Notes under the pieces: model-generated
The model's database searches: none
What the model was told of the DNA's origin: nothing
The model's input: the letters and a program-made list of their open reading frames with translations, nothing else
Shown here: positions 53,290 through 62,099 of the stretch, piece after piece
Layout of the letters: every line of letters begins with the position of its first letter
Position numbering within the stretch: position 1 is the first letter of the stretch
Made by a program: the position numbers and the translations under genes
NCBI GenBank assembly: GCA_947650285.1
Contig: CANTFL010001486.1
Location: 248,001 to 312,000, forward strand
Source: Hyaloperonospora brassicae
Lineage: Eukaryota; Oomycota; Peronosporomycetes; Peronosporales; Peronosporaceae
Length of the DNA stretch: 64,000 nt
Direction of reading: 5' to 3'

Positions 53290-56200
53290 TTACACGGTGC
53301 GGCTAGCGCGGATCGAACGCTGCGTGTTCGTCACGATCGAGTGCTTCATTGTCGGGTGGCCTGCATTGATGCGCTCGGTGAAAGCCGTGCTCGCGTACGC
53401 ATTCTTCGTCAATATGTAATTCACCATAAACTTGATCACGTCGAGCGGGAACTGCCACAAGATGGACCACAGCCACGCAATCAGCGTGTAGCTGCCGCCG
53501 CAGCCGATCACAGCAATGCGGTCCGTCGGGTAGCCGCCGAAACCGATCCAGCCCACGACCGACGCAACGACCTGGGCGAACACGAACGCAATCAACAGCA
53601 TGTTGCACGGCTTCTCGGCAAAGAACCAGTTGTTGCTGCCGGCCGTGCGCGTCACGAAGATCAGAGCCTGGCCAGAGATAGATACCTGCAGGTACACCAG
53701 CGACCGCAGCACGCCTTCCTTGCGCTGGATGCCGGGGCCGATCATCTCGTTGTTGCGCGTCCACGTCGAGTTCCAGTTGCTGAAACCCCACACGTAGTCG
53801 CAAAAACTGACCTCGTTCGTAAGGGGCACCTCGTCGTTGCCGATGAAGGTCACGCCATGGCCCAACTGAGTGGCAGTGAACACGTTGTAGTCGCCCTCAT
53901 AGGCAGCGCCGCCAAAACCCAGGGTATACGCATACACGTACTGGTTGTACGCGACCTCTGCCGACGGCTTCACATCGTTCGGCAGCGAATTGAGGTGCAC
54001 ATCCGACAGGTCCTCGAACAGCTTCGAGCGCGATTCGTATCGACGCTGGTACTCCGTCCAGTACGCGTCAACAATGCCGCTGCGGAACTCGCCCACTTCA
54101 TGCAAGCTAGCGGCTTGTGGCACGCTGCCTGTCATCTCACCACACCCAGTCGCGTTGTTGTCCATCACACATCGCTGGTACTGGTCCTGGAAGAAGTCGT
54201 GGCACTCGTCCTTCATGCAGCTCACGCACAAATTTTCCACGCCAGCACTCTCGAAACCAGACGAGTGGCTCACAACGGCGAACAGCACGATGGTCGACAG
54301 GGTCAGCCACAGGCCGAACGTAATCGACTGGATGAAGACCTCTTTCAGCTTCCACGAGTCCGGGTACGGCGACGCAACCACGTTGTCCTTCGAGATCGTC
54401 AGGATCGTGCCGTCGTTCAGGATGGCCAGAATCACCACGAGAATCGGAGGGAAGTACCAGTTCCACGCTACCGTCAGGATGCCGAACGTGAACACGATAC
54501 GCACCGTCATGGCGATCGAGTACATGGCGTAGTTCTTCATGCGCAAGAAGATCTCGCGACTCATGCGGATGGCTGTGATAATGACACTCAGACCAGGAGA
54601 AACGAGCACAATGTCCGCGGCGGCACGAGCGGCGTCAGTCGCGTCGTCCACCGCAATACCAATGTCGGCCTGAGCCAGGGCTGGGGCGTCGTTCACGCCG
54701 TCACCCGTCATACCCACCACCTTGTCGAGCGACTGCAGGTGCTTCACGATCTCAAACTTGTGCTCGGGGAACACCTGGGCAAAGCCGTCCGTGTCGTAAA
54801 TCATCTGCGCCAGGTTCAGTCCAGGCGGCGGGGCAGTGTTGAAGAAAGAAGTGTCCAAGATGTTGGTCGGCATTCCCAGCTGACGGCAAGTCTCCACGGC
54901 AATGGCCTTCTGATCACCCGTGACCATCTTCACCGCAATGCCCAGAGCAATGGCCTTCTTCACAGTGTCGGCCGTGTCGTGACGAGGCGGGTCGAACAGC
55001 GGCAGCAGACCAATCATCTGCCACTCGCACTCCTCTATTGGAACGTCGCCGCTGCGAGAGATACCCACGCCGAGACCACGGTAGCCGCGCGAAGCAAACT
55101 CGTCGATGCGCTCTTCGACCTCCGTGCGAAGCATGTCTGCGTTCACGTCCATGTCCAGCACCACCTGAGGGGCGCCCTTCACGGCACGGAAGATCTCGCC
55201 CGTCTTGTTGTCCTTCAGCTTGGCAATCGTGCGCTTCGTCGTGGGGTCGAACGGCGTGTAGTGCAACAGCGTGTACTCTTTCCACATCGTCGCGTGGCCC
55301 GGGTACGTGTTGTGGCACACAACGTCAATGGCCTCATTGTTCTCCGTACGCGCCGACAGAGCGCCGTACTTGAGGATGTCCTTGGTCGAGAAGTTGTTGT
55401 ACGGGATCAGGTTGTCCATGTCCACCGACAGCTGGTTCAGCGTCAACGTGCCCGTCTTGTCCGAGCAGAGCACCTCCATCGAAGCCATCTCTTCAATGCA
55501 CGTCAGACGAGTCACGATAGCGTTCTCTTTGGCCAGAGCAGATGAACCAATGGCGAGCGTCACCGACAGTACAGTCGGCATGGCCACCGGAATACCGCCA
55601 ACGATCAGTACGAGGATGTTGGCGACGCCCAGGCAGCCGTCCGTCACGATCACGCACGGGTTCTGCGACGAGCGGCCCGCCATTTGCACGAGCAGCTCCA
55701 CCACACACCAAAACAGGATCGACACCATGCAAAAGTTGCCCACAGTCGTCAGCACCATCTGAAGACGGCCGTGCGAGTCCGCAGACGCGATCTTCTCAGC
55801 AGCGCGACCCAGGAACGTGTTGATGCCCGTGCTGGTCACCACAGCCTCAATCTCGCCTTGCTTCACGACTGAGCCAGAGTAGCCCTCGTCGCCTTCGTTC
55901 TTCGTCACAGGCAGCGACTCGCCCGTGAGCGACGACTGGTCCACTTTGACAGCGTCGCCCTCGAGGAACTTGAGGTCAGCCGGGATCACGTCACCGAGAC
56001 GCACGCGGATCACGTCGCCAGGGACGAGCAGGTCTGCTGGGATGTTCTTGATCTCGCCGTCGCGGAACACTTTGGCCTCGGGCGCCAGTTGGCCCATGAG
56101 GGCGGACACGGCATCGCCCGCCTGCACCTCTTCCAAGAACCCAATGACAGCGTTCAGCAGCAGTAGGAACATAATGAGCGCAAAGTCGGCGTAGTCGAGC

Positions 56201-56526
56201 AGCACGATCGACAGCACCGCGGCGACTTCCATGGCCCACGACAGCGGGTTCCACATGAAGCCCATGAAGAGCGTAAACTTGTTCACCTTCTCCTCCGGCA
56301 GCTTGTTCGGCCCGTACTCGGCCAGGCGCTTCTCGGCTTCGTGGGACGTCAGCCCTTCACGGGACGACTTGAGCTTGTCCAGTGCAGCGTTCAGCGGCAC
56401 TTGCGCCCACTGAATCTGACCCACGTCGTTCGTGTAATTCTTGACGTCGTTGGGCGTCGCGAGCGACATGTACGAATTGCGTCCGCCTCCGCCAGCGGCA
56501 GCGGCAGGGGCAGCAGCAGGAGCCAT
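53290..56526 (-). CDS. PMA1: Plasma-membrane P-type H+-ATPase, copy B (1,078 aa)
   Basis: Paralogue of the pump at 2,320-5,526, in opposite orientation so that the two genes point toward each other across 47.8 kb. All catalytic motifs (TGES, CSDKTGTLT, MVTGDQKAIA, GDGVNDAPAL) are intact, and the two proteins are about 96-97 percent identical by eye. Differences cluster in two places: the N-terminus, where copy B has an Ala/Gly/Pro-rich MAPAAAPAAAAGGGGRN in place of MATGGRA, and the long extracytoplasmic insert (QLQDVGTFRQRAVNAYW against HEVGEFRSGIVDAYW). It is intronless. The start is the ATG at 56,526, preceded by an Inr-type promoter at 56,642-56,658. A second copy under its own promoter may serve another life stage; that is inference. 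Confidence 0.97.
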   Translation of the reverse strand: MAPAAAPAAAAGGGGRNSYMSLATPNDVKNYTNDVGQIQWAQVPLNAALDKLKSSREGLTSHEAEKRLAEYGPNKLPEEKVNKFTLFMGFMWNPLSWAMEVAAVLSIVLLDYADFALIMFLLLLNAVIGFLEEVQAGDAVSALMGQLAPEAKVFRDGEIKNIPADLLVPGDVIRVRLGDVIPADLKFLEGDAVKVDQSSLTGESLPVTKNEGDEGYSGSVVKQGEIEAVVTSTGINTFLGRAAEKIASADSHGRLQMVLTTVGNFCMVSILFWCVVELLVQMAGRSSQNPCVIVTDGCLGVANILVLIVGGIPVAMPTVLSVTLAIGSSALAKENAIVTRLTCIEEMASMEVLCSDKTGTLTLNQLSVDMDNLIPYNNFSTKDILKYGALSARTENNEAIDVVCHNTYPGHATMWKEYTLLHYTPFDPTTKRTIAKLKDNKTGEIFRAVKGAPQVVLDMDVNADMLRTEVEERIDEFASRGYRGLGVGISRSGDVPIEECEWQMIGLLPLFDPPRHDTADTVKKAIALGIAVKMVTGDQKAIAVETCRQLGMPTNILDTSFFNTAPPPGLNLAQMIYDTDGFAQVFPEHKFEIVKHLQSLDKVVGMTGDGVNDAPALAQADIGIAVDDATDAARAAADIVLVSPGLSVIITAIRMSREIFLRMKNYAMYSIAMTVRIVFTFGILTVAWNWYFPPILVVILAILNDGTILTISKDNVVASPYPDSWKLKEVFIQSITFGLWLTLSTIVLFAVVSHSSGFESAGVENLCVSCMKDECHDFFQDQYQRCVMDNNATGCGEMTGSVPQAASLHEVGEFRSGIVDAYWTEYQRRYESRSKLFEDLSDVHLNSLPNDVKPSAEVAYNQYVYAYTLGFGGAAYEGDYNVFTATQLGHGVTFIGNDEVPLTNEVSFCDYVWGFSNWNSTWTRNNEMIGPGIQRKEGVLRSLVYLQVSISGQALIFVTRTAGSNNWFFAEKPCNMLLIAFVFAQVVASVVGWIGFGGYPTDRIAVIGCGGSYTLIAWLWSILWQFPLDVIKFMVNYILTKNAYASTAFTERINAGHPTMKHSIVTNTQRSIRASRTV

Positions 56527-56641
56527 GAGGTCGACAGGCGAGTCAGGAGCTTCAACTTAGTCGTCAACGTTCAGAGACTTTGGTTCGCTGGACGAGATAC
56601 GGTCGCGATCGACGGCACAGACGCAGAAGTCGGTGCGAGGA

Positions 56642-56658
56642 GGAAAATGGGAGAATGA
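56642..56658 (-). promoter_or_regulatory. Oomycete core promoter of H+-ATPase B
   Basis: The minus strand reads TCATTCTCCCATTTTCC: the initiator TCATTCT followed by a flanking CATTTTCC, 116 bp before the ATG. The flanking sequences differ from the promoter of copy A, so the promoters are not recent copies. Confidence 0.7.
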
Positions 56659-58640
56659 GAACCGTTACTCGAGTACCACCACGATGGCCGAGCGGGTACG
56701 CAGGCGGGCGGGCACGTAGGCAGGCGGCGACCAGGCAGGCGCGCATGGATGTTACTGCCTCGTCGTGAACGGCTCGCTCAGCGTGCGCGGTGACCAATCG
56801 CTGGGCCGCTCGAGCGAATCTGGCTCGCTGAGGTTTTTCGACCGAAACCGGATGTAACGACATCGCCCCAGCTCGTGCGCCGATACAAGGCCCAGGCAAA
56901 ACGGAATCCCGCCGGCAACAGGGCGACGAGGTTTTATCGAGGCGCCAAGTGCTGCACGTTATATGCGACGCCGTCTGCCTCTTTTATTCCATTCTCAGGT
57001 CGAAGGGATACGGCGCGATCAGTGCAGAGGGATCCACTACTAGATGCAACCATGATCTTGAGCTCAGGCTGGCTCGTGCGAAATTTCTCGCCCAGCCAGT
57101 CTCGTACACATGATCACGACCACAACGATCTTATTGCACCGACGCCGACGGCTCAGCTGCTGATCTGAGACAGCGGCGCAAGCGATGGAAATGCCGCACG
57201 GCCATGTCGCCGCATTTACTCGTGATGACAAGTCGGTCGGCGTGCGCTCGAAGGACACATGCAAGTGCCGAATACAGATGGGCATGCGTTCCGTCGGCGG
57301 CGTGTGAGGTAGTAATGGCCTTTAGCCCCATACCGCCTCCGCCTGCGATATAGTAGTGGCTTCTGCGGGATTTGCAGAGTGCTGCATAGATGCAGACGAT
57401 CGGGAGACCTCGTTGCTTCCTGGCATATGGAACAGCGCACGTATCGCAGCATGAAGGAAGATCGGCACCCCCCTGACACTGCATTGACTAGCTCAAGGAC
57501 CGTTTCTGCGCGTGATATAAAAAGGCCCTCGTGTTGCACTCGCGCCGCTACAAAGCGCGTTTCAAGCACACGTTCTCGAGACGCCGGTAGTACACTGACC
57601 CGTGACGCGTTGTACGTAACCCATTTGTCGCGGCCACTATAAACGCCGTGGGGACAGCAGTTATGATTATGATACAGCACCGCGTGGTGGTTGTAGTGCG
57701 TACTGCGATCGAACGAAGCAGTTACTTAGAATCGCCAAAGCTGATGACGGTGGGTGGTAAACGAGGCGACCTCGCGAGCTCTGCGTTGACAGCAATCACG
57801 CGCCTAGCGCCGATGACGTCGTCTTACTGTCTATGACAAGTCAGGTGTAATAGGAAGCACGAGACCCTTTCTTTCGCGCGTAGTTGGTCTAAAGCACGTG
57901 CCACGCTTTTGCGGATCAGGGCGGCGTGCGCTCTAGAGCCAGAAGCGTAGACTTCAAGCTACGCTAGACAGGCCCCCTAATTCATCGAGCTTGTGCTCAG
58001 GAGACTGTTCCTGCTGGTCTGATCGGCCCGACTGCCACTTGGCGAAGCGGCTGGTGGCGAAGCGGCTGGTGATTTGTCAGCACGCCTGGGCTGATCCCGC
58101 GCCAGACCTGTAACTGACGTGTCGCCAATCCAATAAAAAAGGGTGGGTCACGCGGGCATTCAACAGGGATATGAGTCCGAGCACAGGCGTCAGGCTGACC
58201 TCTGCAATCTATCAGCTGCAACAGAACTTCCAGTGTCTGCCATTACCCCACGACAACGAGCCCCCTGGATCATTGAGCTCGCTTGAGGAACACGCGTTGG
58301 TACTCAGGCTTAGGATATATCAGACACTTTATAACCATTATAGGCCAAAGAGAGCCGTCTGGCTCTCGCGGTGTCTACTGCCAAATGCGAGCACTCCCTG
58401 CAACACGTTGACGTAGAGCCAGCTCTTCGCCCACCATCTTTGCATTAAGTCAGTGGCACTGTCCTAGCGACGTTGCATCTAGACATGTCCAACTTTGTTC
58501 ACTTGCTCTTTGTACCGCTGTTCGGTGGGGTGTCGGTGAGATCGGCGCACGCCCTGGCAATATGTCGATTGTTTGGTGCTCCTACTGCGCATTTGCAACA
58601 TCGACCGGCTCAGGAAGCAGTTTCCGCGTCATCTCCATGT
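56659..58640. other. Intergenic, no gene recognised
   Basis: About 2 kb. Contents seen: a duplicated GGCGAAGCGGCTGGT at about 58,038-58,068, and a hairpin GAGAGCC-GTCT-GGCTCTC at about 58,351-58,368. A plus-strand frame at 58,171-58,416 (80 residues) has no family match. Confidence 0.4.
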
Positions 58641-58661
58641 CGATACCATTGAGAGTGGACT

Positions 58662-59924
58662 CGCCACGCAGTCACTTCGGTGATCGCACTCCACGTCGGG
58701 GGCCGCGCAAGCGGCTGAAGGGAGCCACCATCGCAGATGGTTGAGCTCCTCGGAGAGATATATGGCGGGGTGGCGTTCTCCACGCCACGCAGTCACTTCG
58801 GTGATCGCACTCCACGTCGGGGGCCGCGCAAGCGGCTGAAGGGAGCCACCATCGCAGATGGTTGAGCTCCTCGGAGAGATATATGGCGGGGTGGCGTTCT
58901 CCACGCCACGCAGTCACTTCGGTGATCGCACTCCACGTCGGGGGCCGCGCAAGCGGCTGAAGGGAGCCACCATCGCAGATGGTTGAGCTCCTCGGAGAGA
59001 TATATGGCGGGTTGGCGTTCTCCACGCCACGCAGTCACTTCGGTGATCGCACTCCACGTCGGGGGCCGCGCAAGCGGCTGAAGGGAGCCACCATCGCAGA
59101 TGGTTGAGCTCCTCGGAGAGATATATGGCGGGGTGGCGTTCTCCACGCCACGCAGTCACTTCGGTGATCGCACTCCACGTCGGGGGCCGCGCAAGCGGCT
59201 GAAGGGAGCCACCATCGCAGATGGTTGAGCTCCTCGGAGAGATATATGGCGGGGTGGCGTTCTCCACGCCACGCAGTCACTTCGGTGATCGCACTCCACG
59301 TCGGGGGCCGCGCAAGCGGCTGAAGGGAGCCACCATCGCAGATGGTTGAGCTCCTCGGAGAGATATATGGCGGGGTGGCGTTCTCCACGCCACGCAGTCA
59401 CTTCGGTGATCGCACTCCACGTCGGGGGCCGCGCAAGCGGCTGAAGGGAGCCACCATCGCAGATGGTTGAGCTCCTCGGAGAGATATATGGCGGGTTGGC
59501 GTTCTCCACGCCACGCAGTCACTTCGGTGATCGCACTCCACGTCGGGGGCCGCGCAAGCGGCTGAAGGGAGCCACCATCGCAGATGGTTGAGCTCCTCGG
59601 AGAGATATATGGCGGGGTGGCGTTCTCCACGCCACGCAGTCACTTCGGTGATCGCACTCCACGTCGGGGGCCGCGCAAGCGGCTGAAGGGAGCCACCATC
59701 GCAGATGGTTGAGCTCCTCGGAGAGATATATGGCGGGTTGGCGTTCTCCACGCCACGCAGTCACTTCGGTGATCGCACTCCACGTCGGGGGCCGCGCAAG
59801 CGGCTGAAGGGAGCCACCATCGCAGATGGTTGAGCTCCTCGGAGAGATATATGGCGGGTTGGCGTTCTCCACGCCACGCAGTCACTTCGGTGTTCGCACT
59901 CCACGTCGGGGGCCGCGCAAGCGG
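58662..59924. repeat. 121-bp tandem array, 10 full copies plus 53 bp, hairpin-rich
   Basis: Units start at 58,662 and recur every 121 bp to 59,872. They are almost identical: I see only one site varying (G or T in GGCGGGKTGGCG), and the last partial unit differs in one base (GTGTTCGC). Each unit has four perfect hairpins (positions in unit 2): TCAC-TTCG-GTGA at 58,793-58,804, GCCGC-GCAA-GCGGC at 58,823-58,836, ACCATC-GCA-GATGGT at 58,848-58,862, and GTGGCGT-TCTCC-ACGCCAC at 58,891-58,909, which crosses the unit border. The first two loops are the UUCG and GNRA tetraloops of stable RNAs. Because 121 is not a multiple of 3, each unit shifts the frame; the 117-codon minus-strand frames found every 121 bp are a by-product. 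Confidence 0.97.
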
Positions 59925-61629
59925 TCCTAAAGGGGTTTGTTGCCTTATATGGCAGCATACCCGCGTTGTACGTGCTGCCGCTCCGGCGGTACGCATGTCC
60001 CCAGTCTACTTGGTCGCGCCAGCGGTCATGATTGACTCGTAGTTGGCTTCGGTAGGAGGGTCTCTGACCTCGTTGCCGTCGCCCCTGGCTCTACGGAGCC
60101 CTTTAGTTGTCGACCCGATACCCGGGCCGTACTTCTTGTCACACTTATCAGTCGTTAGTTATCATAATAATGGACGTACTTGACACCACCACCATTGAGA
60201 GTGGACTGCGTGTCAGAATAGTCGGTATAGCTTTGGAGCGGACTCAACAGATAGCGCTTGCTTTATCACAGCTTTAACGGGCACGTCCATGTGCTCGTCT
60301 AGAACGTGGTGGCGGTCCGTCGATTTAGCTACTGGGGGTAGACGCTAGAGCAAGATAATTTATCGGTGGCTATGCGAAGCAGCATCAGGTCGCCGCTTTT
60401 TGACTTCTCGCCCTGCACGCGCATCGGGTTAGGGTACCACTCACACTTACCTATTGCAAAGTGGCCCGTGAAGTCCGACGTCTCGAGTCAGCAGAGTGAG
60501 CCAGCGAGAAGGAAAACGGTGTGGTCATGGTAGATGATGGCACTGACCGATTCGACACAGACGTCTTCGAATAGTGATAAGCACTCAACAGATAGTCTGG
60601 TTCTCTCTTACCGTGAATAAATATGGCTCAAGTGCAGTTGAGGTTTCCGGCACAGCATTTGCGTGAATCTTCCATGCAAGTTCTTTACCATATGCATTAT
60701 GAAATTTCGAAGGAAAAAGTAAGTGATACGGTCATCGGGACCAGGAGCCCTTTTTTGTGTCTGGAATCTTCAAAGAAAATTATTGTGTGCGTAAAAACAG
60801 TACCTCCATTTGAAGTCATTGTTCTGTCAAGAGCGACCGAATCAAAAGTGCACAGACCAAGTCGACTGAAGGAGGCTGCAATTTGACCGTCACAAATACA
60901 AAGATTTCGTTTAGAACTCATTTGTCGGTACAAGCCGTATTCCTATATTTGCAGTCCAGCTCATACGAGTCCACCTCCGAGCCGCAGCAACGGGCCAGAA
61001 CTATATCGTAACGAGACATTTCACTTACATCACATTGACATTGTACAAAAGTCGATATGAATATAATCGTAGCGAAAAATATTCCTCAATATTACCATTA
61101 GAGATAAGACTCGGCAGTAAGCGACTACCAACACGATCGATAATAGACGCGCATGGGGTGTGATCAAACGGCTGCGTTTGGAGTCGGTAGAGCACATAGT
61201 TCAAGTAATACCAAAAGAGTTTTATTGACAAATTTAATCATTCAAATACAGTTTTGGTTTTCCTTTATGTAAACGTGTTTCTTCGAACGACTCACCTTCA
61301 TCTGCACGCGCAGTGTACGTGAGGTCTTGACGCACCTGTCTTTATTGCGTCAGTGTAGGTTGCTTGTACTATATAACTCAAGCGTCCATGCCCCGCCACA
61401 CGTGGTATCACTTCGTGGTTAGTCTAACGACGACAGACGTCCCATCTAACATGTTCATGTTCGATTAAGAAATAAGATGAAACGGGTTATTCGAAAATTA
61501 TCGGCCATGATTCATATATACTGTTGGATGTATGCCCCCGCCTACTTTCACAGGTGTATAAATAGAAGGCTTATTATATGCCATCAGTCATAACTTATGG
61601 TATTGTTAATGACGTACCTTATTGGTTTT
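59925..61629. other. Interval between 121-bp array and retroelement
   Basis: A 17-bp sequence ACCATTGAGAGTGGACT at 60,191-60,207 is identical to one just before the array (58,645-58,661). The hairpin GGCAGCA...TGCTGCC lies at about 59,951-59,980. A plus-strand ATG frame at 60,623-60,886 (87 codons) and minus frames at 60,697-61,231 have no recognisable family; the sequence is AT-rich and may be transposon-derived. Confidence 0.4.
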
Positions 61630-62099
61630 TGTAATGGGGCACGCTCTTGCTCATATAACTGAGCAAGGCCTTGAATTGATAACAATACAAGGGTGCGTAC
61701 GCCCGACGTCACGTACGCGTGGCGTGAGGAAGCGCGACTAAGACAATACAGATCTTGAAAGCTCTGTCTTGAGGAAAAAGTAGAACTGTTATTTAGTGTA
61801 GTTATTTTCTTACTACATCATCTTTCGTCTTAAACTAACGATAATAAACTTCTGCCTCCTCTGTGGGTCTTCTGTCCACCACCCATTGCGCGCGTCCAGC
61901 AGCGATTGGTGATTAATTTGGTTGATGTACACGGTACATCAAGCAAGAAGTGGGCCCCTCCACGGATATTACCCTTAAAGGTAATATTCCGACAACATCA
62001 CTTTTCTCAGGTGATGTCGATTGAATATTATCAAAATAGATAATATTCAAAAATTGGTACTTTTGTTTCATTTTTATGTAACGGGCTCACACCGTTACA
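61630..62099 (+). mobile_element. 5' LTR of a Gypsy-like retroelement
   Basis: Starts TGTAATGG and ends CCGTTACA, imperfect inverted ends of the TG...CA type. TGTAAYGG-CCGTTACA ends are, as I recall, common in oomycete Gypsy LTRs. An AATAAA-like AATAAAC lies at 61,844-61,850. The partner LTR would lie beyond the window, so the boundary and target duplication cannot be confirmed. The LTR carries at least seven perfect hairpins (see findings). Confidence 0.55.

Noticed and set aside
53341..55545. 734-codon open frame antisense to H+-ATPase B (and 475/362-codon ones antisense to copy A)
   Set aside because: Composition (Arg, His, Val, Gln-rich) is the typical mirror of strong GC3 codon bias, the same antisense frame occurs in both paralogues, and there is no family motif.
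58662..59924. CRISPR array
   Set aside because: There are no unique spacers; the whole 121-bp unit repeats, and the genome is eukaryotic.
58662..59924. 5S rRNA gene cluster
   Set aside because: The length is similar, but I see none of the conserved 5S internal promoter sequence on either strand.
58672..59996. Nine overlapping 117-codon minus-strand frames
   Set aside because: They arise because the 121-bp unit shifts frame each repeat; identical peptides restart in each unit.
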